Part shown: positions 1 through 8,191 of the stretch, one piece after another | Layout of the letters: every line of letters starts with the position of its first letter | Position numbering within the stretch: position 1 is the first letter of the stretch | DNA from: Kosakonia oryzae | GTDB lineage: Bacteria > Pseudomonadota > Gammaproteobacteria > Enterobacterales > Enterobacteriaceae | Assembly (NCBI RefSeq): GCF_001658025.2 | Contig: NZ_CP014007.2 | Location: 3,100,001-3,164,000 of the forward strand | Direction of reading: 5' to 3' | Length of the DNA stretch: 64,000 bases | Position numbers and translations under genes: made by a program | Notes under the pieces: generated by a model | What the model was told of the DNA's origin: nothing | Seen by the model: the letters and a program-made list of their open reading frames with translations, nothing else | Database searches by the model: none

Positions 1-7
1 GCGCACC

Positions 8-253
8 ATGCGCGAAGCCACACGCATCAGCGATTGCCTGGTAGAAGTTCTGTTAAACGGGAAAGGTGATCCAGTGATCAAAGAAAAAACACCTACAGGC
101 GCGAAATGCGCGTACTGCGGCAAGCCACTCACGGCTGAAACCACAGTTAAAGAAACCATTCTCTTTCGGAACGGCGCGCAGCTCGCCCGCAAAGAAAATG
201 AATACTGCTCTAAACAGTGTGCAACCCATGACCAGTGGGCGCACGAAGGTTAA
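8..253 (+). CDS. Prophage protein with a Cys-rich, zinc-ribbon-like core
   Basis: An 81-residue protein of unknown function. The visible feature is a CxxC pair near residue 34 (KCAYCG) and a second CxxxC pair near residue 68 (YCSKQC), an arrangement typical of a small structural zinc site. It lies at the window edge, and the frame stays open to base 2, so the true start may lie upstream. The next gene starts 17 bases after its stop, so the two are probably co-transcribed with the recE/recT module. Family not recognised. Confidence 0.55.
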   Translation: MREATRISDCLVEVLLNGKGDPVIKEKTPTGAKCAYCGKPLTAETTVKETILFRNGAQLARKENEYCSKQCATHDQWAHEG

Positions 254-270
254 TTAACCAAGGAGTATTT

Positions 271-558
271 ATGCAAATCATTACAGCTCAAACGGAAATT
301 AAAGTCATTAATCAGGATGTCGCCCTTTTCAATTGCGAAAAGAAAGTAAGCGGCGTTATTCACACCCCGTCATCAAAAGAAGTGACCGTTATTCTCGATG
401 GCGGTTATGTGCTGGGTAAGTTTGATTGCGCCCATTGCGCAGTGAGGGCCATCGCCCTGCTGGCGCTCAGTATTTCAGACGCAGATAAAGCCATGTTCGG
501 CAGTTATCGCAACTACAAGCGTGAATTTACTGAAAGGGTTTTGCAGCAAGTTCATTGA
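271..558 (+). CDS. Hypothetical prophage early-region protein
   Basis: A 95-residue protein not recognised as a member of any family. The ATG at 271 was chosen over a longer reading from 235 because a clear ribosome site (AAGGAG) lies seven bases upstream. It has one CxxC-like pair (FDCAHCAV) and a hydrophobic segment just after it (about residues 61-72), but no signal peptide or clear membrane span. It sits between the Cys-rich gene and recE on the same strand, which suggests an early-region recombination or host-takeover accessory gene; that role is inferred from position only. Confidence 0.55.
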   Translation: MQIITAQTEIKVINQDVALFNCEKKVSGVIHTPSSKEVTVILDGGYVLGKFDCAHCAVRAIALLALSISDADKAMFGSYRNYKREFTERVLQQVH

Positions 559-690
559 GCAAAAGCCCACGCAAGGTGGGCCAGCCCTTCCGGTGTACCG
601 ACCAAAGCAAACCGGAACTTTTAACACTAATAAACCGCAGGCGGCTTAATCAGCGCCGGGGATTTTATCACCCCAAAATAAGGATCTGGT

Positions 691-3624
691 ATGGAATTCT
701 TTTATTTAATTAAAGCAACTCAGAAATCAGGCAAGCCGAGTGCAGTTGTCTGGTTCAGTGCGAAAACCGAAGCCCGTGCAAAATTGCAGGTACAGGTAAT
801 TCTCGAAGATAACGAAATCGCTACCGGGCGCGGCCACGATTATCAGTTGCCGGTACTGACTAATTTTCCTGTGGTTGACGATCTGCCAGCAGAAGAAGTT
901 ATCGACTTCACCTGGTGCGATCGTTATGCGCTTACGGATGACGGGCGCACCTGGCAGAAAATTACCAGCCAGGCCACAAGAGATACTCAGGATACCGAAT
1001 CAACAGAGGGTGCTGTAAACGAAGCAGCAGATCCGGTTTCATCCCCCGCAGAAACATCCCCCGTGCAAACGAATACCCACTCAGACGTAACAGAGGATGA
1101 TGACGAAAATACGTTGTATCCGGTGGTAAAACTGCGTCTGCCTCAGCGGATTATTGCACAGTATCTGAGTGACAAAATGCGCCATCACGTAACTCAGTCT
1201 CAGCGTATTGAGATTGGTGCTATGGAGATGGATAGCGACAATAGCCATGTCCAGAATTTGCTACTTGCTGCGCGAAATATCCCCGGCATCGACAATCTGA
1301 CAACGCATGAGTTGTGGAAATTAACCAGCGCCTTCAAGTCAGTATTCCCGGAAGAAAAACGCCATGAGCTTGCTGTCATGGTTCAGTTTATCCAGGCGTG
1401 GTCTGACACCCATCATATTGATCGTGGCCTGCTTGTAAAAGAATGGGCCGCAGGAAAGCGTATTGCTGCCATTCAGCGCACAGATACGGGAGCTAACGCG
1501 GGCGGAGGCATTGCCACCGATCGCAATCCTGACTATGAGCATACGCTGGACACTCTGGATATCGAGATCGCGGCGGCAACAATGCCGATGGATTTTGATA
1601 TCTACAACATTCCTGGTTCAGTTCACCGCCGTGCGAAGGACATTGTCGCAGCCAAAGAAAGTCCGTTTAAAGAGTGGTCAGCAGCGCTGCGCAAAACGCC
1701 CGGCATCCTCGATTTCTCCCGCGCTGCTATTTTCGCCCTCATCCGTAGCGCCACTGAAAATGTGCATCACTTCCCGGTCAGCTTACAGACCTATATCAAC
1801 GCAAACCTCACTGAACATCAGCACGACAAACCGACAGCAGAAACCATTGCGGCGGCGCGCCAGATAGACAGTGCTGCGATTGTTGCCGGGGTGATTCAGG
1901 GCACCGAACCGGCTGAAAGCCTCGATAAACTTGCCACTGAATTTGCTGTCGTGGGGAAAGCGGCAGCCGAAGCTGCCCACGCGTCGGTGAATGAAACGAC
2001 CGGTCAGCCGGAAGTGAAAAAGCTGGGCGGCGGGATGTTTTCCATTGATGGCCTGATCGGCGACACAACCCAGACAAGCGTGCAGGAGAATGCCGACGAT
2101 GTGCAGATGGAAGAGACTTTCCAGATCGAAGACCAAAATACTGCTGCGCTGCCGGGAGGCGAAAGCGTGGATCTCGCTGGTACGCAAGCAGATACCCTGA
2201 GCACCCACGACATTATGGCCGCTGCTGCCTCACTGATGGCCGCCGCGGTTGCCGAACAGGAAAACATCCAACCGTTGCCGGAAGACGTGCAACTGGATGC
2301 AACAGACACAGCATCAGAACCGGAGTATCCAGCCTTCTTCGAACCGGGCCGTTATGAAGGTCTGCCGAATAACGTTTACCACGCGGCAAACGGTATCAGC
2401 AGCACACAGGTGAAAGATGCCCGCGTCAGCCTGATGTACTTCAACGCACGCCACGTTGCCAAAACCATCGCCCGCGAGCAATCGAAGGTACTGGATATGG
2501 GGAATCTGGTGCATGCACTGGCGCTCCAGCCCGAAAACCTTCTGGCCGAATTCAGCATTGAGCCGGAGATCCCGAAAGGCGCATTCACCACCACAGCAAC
2601 AATCCGCGCCTTTATCGATGAATACAACGCCGGGTTGCCGCCGCAGTTAAGCACAGATGACATTAAAGCGCTGCTGGAAACGCACAACACCACCCTGCCC
2701 GCGCAACTGCCGCTAGGCACATCTGTTGATGAAACAGGGCAAAGCTACATGTCCCTGCCGGCAGAATATCAGCGCATAGAAGAAGGCCAGAAGCAAACTG
2801 CCACGGCAATGAAGGCCTGCATCAAAGAATACAACTCCACCCTGCCCGCCCCGGTTAAAACCAGCGGCAGCCGTGATGCGCTGCTCGAGCAACTGGCGCT
2901 TGTTAATCCTGATTTAGTTGCGCAGGAAGCGCAGAAACCCGCACCGCTGAAAGTATCTGGCACGAAAGCGGATCTGATTCAGGCCGTTAAAAGCGTTAAT
3001 CCAGATGCAGTCTTTGCCGACGAGCTACTGGATGCATGGCGCGAAAACCCGGAAGACAAAATTCTGGTCACCCGCCAGCAAATGGCAACGGCCACGGCGA
3101 TTCAGTCTGCGCTGCTGGCGCACCCGACCGCCGGGAAATTCCTCACTCACCCGGGCCGCGCCGTTGAAGTGAGCTATTTCGGGTTCGACGACGAAACCGG
3201 GCTGGAAATCCGTGTACGTCCCGATCTTGAAATCGATATGGGCGGCATCCGTGTCGGCGTAGACCTGAAAACGATCAGTATGTGGAACGTCAAACAGCCA
3301 GCTTTGCGGGCAAAACTGCACAGGGAAATTATCGACCGCGATTACCACCTCAGCGCGGCCATGTACATGAACACCGCCGCACTGGATCAGTTCTTCTGGA
3401 TTTTCGTCAACAAGGATGAGGGCTATCACTGGATCGCGATTGTCGAAGCCAGCCCGGAACTCATCGAACTTGGCGCGCTGGAATACCAGACCACCATACG
3501 CGCTATCGCGAACGCATTCGACACAGGCGAATGGCCTGCGCCAGTTACCGAAGATTACGCCGACGAACTGAACGACTACGACCTGCGCCGCCTTGAAGCG
3601 CTGCGCGCACTGGCAAACGCATAA
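691..3624 (+). CDS. recE: RecE-type exodeoxyribonuclease VIII
   Basis: A 977-residue homologue of Rac prophage RecE, a 5'-3' double-strand DNA exonuclease that makes single strands for RecT annealing. The N-terminal third matches RecE (NFPVVDDLP, IDFTW, then GANAGGG near residue 270). A low-complexity Ala/Glu-rich linker (about 390-545) leads to the nuclease domain, starting around residue 547 (FFEPGRYEGLP). Likely PD-(D/E)xK active-site residues are D845 (RPD), D858 and K860 (VDLKT). It is about 110 residues longer than E. coli RecE (866). The extra length includes three helix-rich repeats inside the nuclease domain (about 633-793) that resemble HeH/SAP modules. The stop is ten bases before recT. 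Start supported by a weak AAGGA upstream. Confidence 0.93.
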   Translation: MEFFYLIKATQKSGKPSAVVWFSAKTEARAKLQVQVILEDNEIATGRGHDYQLPVLTNFPVVDDLPAEEVIDFTWCDRYALTDDGRTWQKITSQATRDTQDTESTEGAVNEAADPVSSPAETSPVQTNTHSDVTEDDDENTLYPVVKLRLPQRIIAQYLSDKMRHHVTQSQRIEIGAMEMDSDNSHVQNLLLAARNIPGIDNLTTHELWKLTSAFKSVFPEEKRHELAVMVQFIQAWSDTHHIDRGLLVKEWAAGKRIAAIQRTDTGANAGGGIATDRNPDYEHTLDTLDIEIAAATMPMDFDIYNIPGSVHRRAKDIVAAKESPFKEWSAALRKTPGILDFSRAAIFALIRSATENVHHFPVSLQTYINANLTEHQHDKPTAETIAAARQIDSAAIVAGVIQGTEPAESLDKLATEFAVVGKAAAEAAHASVNETTGQPEVKKLGGGMFSIDGLIGDTTQTSVQENADDVQMEETFQIEDQNTAALPGGESVDLAGTQADTLSTHDIMAAAASLMAAAVAEQENIQPLPEDVQLDATDTASEPEYPAFFEPGRYEGLPNNVYHAANGISSTQVKDARVSLMYFNARHVAKTIAREQSKVLDMGNLVHALALQPENLLAEFSIEPEIPKGAFTTTATIRAFIDEYNAGLPPQLSTDDIKALLETHNTTLPAQLPLGTSVDETGQSYMSLPAEYQRIEEGQKQTATAMKACIKEYNSTLPAPVKTSGSRDALLEQLALVNPDLVAQEAQKPAPLKVSGTKADLIQAVKSVNPDAVFADELLDAWRENPEDKILVTRQQMATATAIQSALLAHPTAGKFLTHPGRAVEVSYFGFDDETGLEIRVRPDLEIDMGGIRVGVDLKTISMWNVKQPALRAKLHREIIDRDYHLSAAMYMNTAALDQFFWIFVNKDEGYHWIAIVEASPELIELGALEYQTTIRAIANAFDTGEWPAPVTEDYADELNDYDLRRLEALRALANA

Positions 3625-3633
3625 GGGGGGAGC

Positions 3634-4713
3634 ATGGAAAATACAAATGTTGCAGTAACAGACCAGAGCGCGATTATTAATTCAAATATTGCGCTTTTCG
3701 ACTCGCAGTATCTGAACGCCATCAGCGCTTTTGCGCAGATGATGTCGCAAGGGGCTGCAACTGTCCCGCGTCACCTCCAGGGAAATGCGGCGGATTGTAT
3801 GGCTGTAGCTATGCAGGCGGCGCAGTGGCAAATGAACCCGTTCGCCGTAGCGCAGAAAACACACCTGATTAATGGCGTGCTGGGTTATGAGGCGCAGCTC
3901 GTCAACGCGGTGATCTCCCGTAGTGGCGTGCTGGCTTCTCGTTTCGAATATGAATGGTACGGCCCGTGGGAAAAGGTGATCGGCAGATTCAACATCAAGA
4001 AAGGTGAGAAAGGCGAATACCGGGTTCCTGGCTGGAGCATGGCGGACGAAGAAGGGATCGGCATCATCATCCGCGCCCGGCTGAAAGGCGAGGAGCAATA
4101 CCGCGAACTGGATTTACTGCTGGCGCAGGCACGGGTTCGAAACTCAACCCTGTGGGCGGATGATCCACGCCAGCAGCTTGCTTACCTTGCGGTTAAGCGC
4201 TGGGCGCGACTCTTCTGCCCGGATGTGATCCTTGGCGTATACACACCGGATGAGCTTGAAGATCGTCAGGAAAGAGTCATCAACCCTGACCCGGCACTAC
4301 GCGTAAGCGTCCAGGAGATCACTGAGAGCGAGCCACAAAATCAGACGGTGATCGATAACACTGATGGCCAGGAAACCAAAGCAGAGGCATTCCGCGCGCG
4401 CATTGATGCCGCTGAAACACTGGAGGCTGCGACTGCTGTCGGTAATCAGATTAACGAGGCGAAAGCAGCTCTCGGCACTGCCCTCTTCACGGAACTGAAA
4501 AACAAGGCAACGCGTCGTTATCACCTGGTCAACAACCGGAACAAGGTTGAGGCGGCGATTAATTCTCTGCCATCGCCCGGCGAACCCGGCGCGGCGGAAC
4601 AGTTTGCCGCCGTGGAGCGTACGCTTTCCGCAGCAAAACGCCACCTGGGCGATGATCTGTACGAAAAATACAGCATCACGCTCACCGACATGAAACCCGA
4701 ATACGTTGGCTAA
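3634..4713 (+). CDS. recT: RecT-family single-strand DNA annealing protein
   Basis: A 359-residue RecT-family protein that pairs with RecE for phage-type recombination. The core occupies roughly residues 35-225, with the family's characteristic stretch RQQLAYLAVKRWAR around residues 178-195 and the preceding LHLING/QKTHLING-like region. E. coli RecT has 269 residues; the extra ~90 residues here form an acidic, Ala/Glu-rich, probably helical C-terminal tail. A GGGGAG ribosome site lies just upstream, and recE ends nine bases before, so the two are one operon. Sequence identity to Rac RecT is modest, so this is a divergent branch of the family. Confidence 0.88.
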   Translation: MENTNVAVTDQSAIINSNIALFDSQYLNAISAFAQMMSQGAATVPRHLQGNAADCMAVAMQAAQWQMNPFAVAQKTHLINGVLGYEAQLVNAVISRSGVLASRFEYEWYGPWEKVIGRFNIKKGEKGEYRVPGWSMADEEGIGIIIRARLKGEEQYRELDLLLAQARVRNSTLWADDPRQQLAYLAVKRWARLFCPDVILGVYTPDELEDRQERVINPDPALRVSVQEITESEPQNQTVIDNTDGQETKAEAFRARIDAAETLEAATAVGNQINEAKAALGTALFTELKNKATRRYHLVNNRNKVEAAINSLPSPGEPGAAEQFAAVERTLSAAKRHLGDDLYEKYSITLTDMKPEYVG

Positions 4714-4753
4714 TCGACGCCGGGAGGGGTAACCCTCCCGCTCTGGAGGATTT

Positions 4754-4933
4754 ATGGAGCGAGAAAACTGGAGTGTCGAAGATCTGGTGCTACTCGCCAG
4801 GCACGGTAATCAGTCGGTAGCTGAGTTGACCGGGCGGGATATCGAAGAGGTACGGGCACGGCGGCTGCAGCGCAACATCGAAATTAACTGCTGGGACAAA
4901 TTTGATCCGGAGCGTGCGCATGAAGCTGATTAA
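4754..4933 (+). CDS. Small prophage protein, 59 residues
   Basis: A 59-residue, highly charged protein (many Glu and Arg) that I do not recognise. It is supported by a strong ribosome site (GGAGG, six bases before the ATG), by position 40 bases after recT on the same strand, and by a 14-base overlap of its end with the next gene's start, which suggests coupled translation. The sequence SVEDLVLLARHGNQSVAELTGR reads like a small helix-turn-helix, so a regulatory or DNA-binding role is possible but unproven. Confidence 0.6.
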   Translation: MERENWSVEDLVLLARHGNQSVAELTGRDIEEVRARRLQRNIEINCWDKFDPERAHEAD

Positions 4934-5183
4934 CCGAAGCAGCAAAAATTCACCGCTGGCGCGACAGGCATGCGACGCGGCTCTGGCATCGCATGTCGAG
5001 AAATTTGGCCCGTACGGGCGCCACGACAAAACGACGACTTACACGGTTATGGTTGAAGGTGTGAAAATTACCGTTGAAGTGGTCAACCGCCCGGCAAGCT
5101 ATGTTGCGACGGCACTGACAGGAAGGCGCCGTATACGCTCACTTGTAAGCCGTGGAATAAATTCAGAGCGCGAGGAAGTGTGA
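4920..5183 (+). CDS. DUF4060-family prophage protein
   Basis: An 87-residue protein resembling the DUF4060 family found beside recE/recT in enterobacterial prophages (features recalled from the family: PLAR.AC.AAL, GRxxKTTTYTV, VEVVNRPASYVATALTG). Function unknown. The ATG at 4920 is chosen because GGAG lies just upstream; the frame extends to 4902 but with no ribosome site. The last 15 codons lie inside the long direct repeat that starts at 5137, so the second repeat copy contains only the 3' end of this gene. Confidence 0.7.
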   Translation: MKLINRSSKNSPLARQACDAALASHVEKFGPYGRHDKTTTYTVMVEGVKITVEVVNRPASYVATALTGRRRIRSLVSRGINSEREEV

Positions 5184-5263
5184 AAATCAGGACAAAAGAC
5201 AACGAGGGCCACTACTTCCGGGAAGTGGTTAATATGAGATATGGAGCCACTGGCGTGGCCTGA
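5180..5263 (+). CDS. Possible 27-residue peptide, repeat copy 1
   Basis: A short GTG-started frame that overlaps the DUF4060 stop codon and ends 18 bases before the PrtN-like gene. GAGGA lies directly upstream. The second repeat copy (9277) has the same frame intact with an ATG start and two amino-acid changes, so the frame survived divergence. This is modest evidence for a real small gene; function unknown. Confidence 0.35.
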   Translation: MKIRTKDNEGHYFREVVNMRYGATGVA

Positions 5264-5281
5264 GTATGGTGTGAGGTGGGT

Positions 5282-5536
5282 ATGAATACGATTTTTTTAT
5301 TACTGGCTGAATTTGAAACAGCATCAATACCTCTTGCCGATGTATGCGAAAAATACTTTGGCATGAAGTCAGCGACCGCTGATAAAAAAGCTGCTTTGGG
5401 GCAATTGCCTATCCCAACGTTCCGGGCTGGCGAAAGCCAGAAAGCGCCGCGGATGATTCATATTCAGGATCTCGCCGATTACATAGAGAAACAAAGGGCG
5501 GCAGGAAGAGAACTTTTTAAACAAATGAACAGCTAG
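5282..5536 (+). CDS. PrtN-like small DNA-binding protein, copy 1
   Basis: An 84-residue protein resembling the pyocin activator PrtN family: a conserved N-terminal segment (MNTIFLLLAEF, VCEKYFGMK) followed by a helix-turn-helix-like region. PrtN activates pyocin genes in Pseudomonas; its enterobacterial prophage relatives are uncharacterised. Position at the end of the early operon, directly before the att-like core, is where an excisionase sits in lambda-like phages, so an excisionase-like role is possible. The ATG at 5282 is preferred over GTG at 5276 because of the GAGG five bases upstream. A second copy at 9379 differs at two residues. Confidence 0.75.
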   Translation: MNTIFLLLAEFETASIPLADVCEKYFGMKSATADKKAALGQLPIPTFRAGESQKAPRMIHIQDLADYIEKQRAAGRELFKQMNS

Positions 5537-5542
5537 TGACAT

Positions 5543-5565
5543 GCCGGGCTTAGCCCGGCTTTTTC
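5543..5565 (+). terminator. Terminator after PrtN-like gene, copy 1
   Basis: An 8-base perfect stem (GCCGGGCT/AGCCCGGC) with a one-base gap followed by TTTTTC, placed six bases after the PrtN-like stop. The equivalent hairpin in copy 2 (9640-9661) carries an A/C mismatch but a longer T run. Confidence 0.8.
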
Positions 5566-5640
5566 GTATTGTTTGATATTATTCCTTTATATTTTATCAC
5601 AGCCCGGCACCCCATAAGCACCCCATGCAAACATAAGGCA

Positions 5641-5676
5641 ATGATAAATATATAATAAACCCCGACATTGTGTCGG
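5641..5676. other. Att-like 36-base core, copy 1
   Basis: A 36-base sequence identical to 9727-9762. It is the right limit of the long repeat. In this copy only half of the ppsA terminator palindrome is present: ACCCCGACA is followed by TGTCGG, then unrelated bases. The pattern fits an internal attachment junction between two integrated elements. Inferred; no integrase is visible in the window. Confidence 0.65.
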
Positions 5677-6068
5677 CATCCACATGCCAGCCAACAAAAT
5701 AAAATCTATAATAATTACTCACATGCAAAAAAATACTGATTATGCAACCAGTGTTTTTTAGTGCATTTTATCTCAATTCAGGCTAATTTTACCCTTTCTG
5801 AATCGCCACGGATAATCTGGACACTTCTGAGACGTTGATGGACTGACCCCGCCCCGGTAGACGATCCTGCCCTATTGTTTGGGCTGACGCAGGTATTATG
5901 GATTGTTGCTTACGGCAAAGCAAAACGGGGAATATTAAGCAATCAGCAAACCCCGAATATTCAAAAATCTACTGCGGGATTTCAGTGAATAAGCCAGCTA
6001 CAATGCATGTGCAAAAATAAAAATCATTATGCATAGCTCAGAATGATGTCGTGAAAAAGGAGAGTCAA
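5677..6068. other. Non-coding stretch right of the internal att-like core
   Basis: About 390 bases, AT-rich, without a convincing gene on either strand. It would be the late-gene end of the second prophage remnant and the promoter region of the lysozyme/inhibitor pair. Bases near 5811-5870 look like a possible worn insertion-sequence end but were not assignable. No clear promoter could be picked. Confidence 0.5.
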
Positions 6069-7004
6069 ATGAGACACAGCCAGCAACATGCCCCCAGGGT
6101 ATTCAGGCTGACTTCTTCAGTAGGGGATTGCGGAACGAACGATCCGAAAGAAGTAAAAATTGTCCAGCAGCAGCTTGTCGGTGCCGGATACTCGGTAGCG
6201 ACCGGCAGACATATTCAACCTGATGGGCGTTGTAATCTGGATACCATCGAGGCAATACGCTGGTATCAACGATTGCTGAATTTATCACCATCAGGGCTGA
6301 TCAGTGCTACTGATACCTGGTTTATGCAGGCGCTCGAAGAAGCAACCACACCCCACTGGCGGCCCCAAAATATCAGCGGCCCACTTCGAGTAAGTATTGG
6401 GCAGATAACGTTTGATGCTGAAGGCACAGACTATATCACCGCAGTGATGCCATTCAGACAGAATCCATATCCCTATTTTTCCAGAATCCTGCACTGGCCA
6501 CCCGTTGGCGGATCAGGTGTAACTCTGGGCAGGGGATACGATATGGGTAATCGCAGTGCGGGCGAAATCCTGGCGACGCTCAGGCAGGCGGGTATTGAAG
6601 AGTATAAAGCCCAACTGTGTGCAAAAGCTGCCGGGCTTAAAAATCGAGAAGCAGATCAATTCGTAAAAGTGTATGGCCCGCTAGTAGGTGAAATTACACA
6701 CCAGCAGCAAATACGGTTATTCGAAATTGCTTACCGTGAAAAAATTGAATACGGGAAAGGCGTTTACAGCCGTCAGGTACGGCGCTTAGGCATTACCAAT
6801 GCTCTTGACTGGAATAGCGTAGATAAAACAATCCGGGATGCGTTTATTGACACGCTATATCAGGGTAACGTTACGGCGAAACAAATGGTTAAAATCATGG
6901 CCGAAGGTGGTAGCAGACAGCAAATCATCGATTATCTGCGCAACGACAGCAATCTTGGCAGTGACGTTAGAAGAACAAACATAAGAGTAAGGAACCTTCA
7001 GTAA
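6069..7004 (+). CDS. Peptidoglycan-binding protein with pesticin/T4-lysozyme-like domain
   Basis: A 311-residue protein predicted to cut peptidoglycan. Residues about 25-88 look like a PG_binding_1 domain (a repeat of helices ending GLISATDTW). The rest resembles the pesticin-type, T4-lysozyme-like domain: T152 and D158 in VTLGRGYD have the same six-residue spacing as the pesticin catalytic Thr and Asp, and E119 is the best candidate for the acid. There is no signal peptide and no holin nearby. The ATG at 6069 has AAGGAG seven bases upstream; a GTG at 6051 lacks one. Its stop overlaps the start of the LprI-like gene by one base. This could be an antibacterial effector, a phage endolysin relict or a moron toxin; the coupled inhibitor favours a toxin. 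Confidence 0.75.
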   Translation: MRHSQQHAPRVFRLTSSVGDCGTNDPKEVKIVQQQLVGAGYSVATGRHIQPDGRCNLDTIEAIRWYQRLLNLSPSGLISATDTWFMQALEEATTPHWRPQNISGPLRVSIGQITFDAEGTDYITAVMPFRQNPYPYFSRILHWPPVGGSGVTLGRGYDMGNRSAGEILATLRQAGIEEYKAQLCAKAAGLKNREADQFVKVYGPLVGEITHQQQIRLFEIAYREKIEYGKGVYSRQVRRLGITNALDWNSVDKTIRDAFIDTLYQGNVTAKQMVKIMAEGGSRQQIIDYLRNDSNLGSDVRRTNIRVRNLQ

Positions 7005-7447
7005 TGAAAAAGCTTCTGGTTTTAGTTTCCCTGCTGCTGGCATCTAATGCTTCGCTGGCTACCGCTGCTACTGATATTACGTCGAATAAAGATGTAGATG
7101 CCTGCATCCAAAAATACGGTGAAAATAACAGCGAATGTCTGGAAGACCTCAACGATAAAACAGACGATGCACTGAACAAAGCATACACTGATAAGCTTAA
7201 AGAAATCGAAGGGTTTGACTACACCCAATGGTGGATGGGCGATGAGGATCGCAAAAAGCGAATGATCGATACTTTCAAGAAAAGCCAGAGTGAATGGTTA
7301 AAATACCGTGATGATTACTGTAATGCAGCAACAACTGGCGCTCAAGGCACACACTCCCTGGGAGCCGCTTTTGCTGGTTGCAATATAAACATGAATAGCC
7401 GGCGCATTAGTGAAATACAGATGATTCAAATGAAGAATAAAGAATAA
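7004..7447 (+). CDS. Periplasmic LprI-type lysozyme inhibitor (DUF1311)
   Basis: A 147-residue exported protein. Residues 1-22 are a typical signal peptide (MKKLLVLVSLLLASNASLATAA). The mature part has the LprI/DUF1311 pattern: four or so conserved Cys, helix-rich, with the motif SQSEWLKYRDDYC and a late CNINMNSRRISEIQ. Mycobacterial LprI and relatives inhibit lysozyme; many family members act as immunity proteins for lysozyme-like toxins. The start overlaps the upstream stop (TAATG), so translation is coupled to the lysozyme-like gene. The simplest reading is a self-protection partner for it in the periplasm. Start is clear. Confidence 0.82.
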   Translation: MKKLLVLVSLLLASNASLATAATDITSNKDVDACIQKYGENNSECLEDLNDKTDDALNKAYTDKLKEIEGFDYTQWWMGDEDRKKRMIDTFKKSQSEWLKYRDDYCNAATTGAQGTHSLGAAFAGCNINMNSRRISEIQMIQMKNKE

Positions 7448-7669
7448 ATTAGTTAGCGCGCTCTCATTTCAATATTTCCTAATCCCCGGCCTGATTTTAT
7501 AAGTGCCATTAACTTAAGCCGGGGACAACATTCAAACAATGCTTAACGATCTGTAACTGCTGCGCCATAATGTCCTCATCTGGTGCATAAGGTTGTCAGT
7601 TGTTCAGGCTAATAACTGGAATTATGAACAGGTATTACTCCAAAATGAAAATAAATTAAGCGAGGCATA

Positions 7670-7957
7670 ATGATAAATAAGCGAAAAATCACAGATGCTG
7701 TGATCAATTTTATTGATAGCTGGAACAAAGAATTCCATGAGTCTTTTGAGGAAAAAATAAGTCGAGGTTATCTTGATGCATTCCCTCAACATAACCACAG
7801 CATTGAAGAAGTCGACAAAACAAAGAAAGAAATGAGAGAGTTCTATCATTCCAGAATGGTTGCCACGGCATCAATCCTTATTACAATAGCATCATTCGCT
7901 GTTTCCATTGTGGCATTAATTGTTGCTGTAATTGCACTGTTTGTTGGTGGGAAATAG
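7670..7957 (+). CDS. Small C-tail-anchored membrane protein
   Basis: A 95-residue protein not recognised. Residues 1-62 are hydrophilic and charged, probably helical; residues about 63-92 form one long hydrophobic segment (ATASILITIASFAV, then ALIVAVIALFV) ending at GGK, so the protein is likely anchored in the inner membrane with its N-terminus in the cytoplasm. It lies 222 bases after the LprI-like gene on the same strand; the gap makes a shared operon uncertain. Possibly another prophage cargo gene (exclusion or regulatory membrane protein); no function can be assigned. Confidence 0.55.
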   Translation: MINKRKITDAVINFIDSWNKEFHESFEEKISRGYLDAFPQHNHSIEEVDKTKKEMREFYHSRMVATASILITIASFAVSIVALIVAVIALFVGGK

Positions 7958-8091
7958 CCCCCTCTGTGATGGGGGGTTGCATCAAGCGGCCTCCTCCTGC
8001 GTATTGCAGATTCTGGCAAATTAGCCCTAACGAGGGCTTCAGCAAACGGCGGCGATACCACATTGCACATTGTAGTCTCGAAAATAAATAT

Positions 8092-8115
8092 CCTCCGGCA
8101 TAGCCGGAGGTTTTT
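8092..8115 (+). terminator. Hairpin with T run
   Basis: An 8-base perfect stem (CCTCCGGC/GCCGGAGG), three-base loop and TTTTT. It lies between the small membrane protein gene and the IS200 transposase, at or just inside the estimated IS200 right end, where such elements carry structured terminator-like sequence. Confidence 0.7.
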
Positions 8116-8191
8116 CAGATGCGCCTATAAGGCTCTGTTACCAGCCGCGCCTTAACAGGCGCATACGATCTGACATTTGCATCAAACTTCG

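Larger units (their letters stand above)
5137..5676. repeat. Long direct repeat, copy 1 (prophage int-side end)
   Basis: About 540 bases repeated at 9234-9762 with only scattered substitutions and one 11-base length difference near the right end. It carries the 3' end of the DUF4060 gene, a 27-codon frame, the PrtN-like gene, a terminator and the 36-base att-like core. Left of 5137 and right of 5676 the two copies have no resemblance, so both borders are sharp. The arrangement is what two related prophages integrated in tandem at one site would leave. Confidence 0.9.

Noticed and set aside
5641..5680. Resemblance of the core to a dif/Xer site
   Set aside because: The AT-rich centre looked suggestive, but the XerC and XerD half-site sequences do not match, and ppsA is not the dif locus.
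5811..5870. Possible IS3-family end fragment
   Set aside because: Phrases such as GGACAC and TGACCCC resemble IS ends, but no transposase remnant or matching inverted repeat was found.
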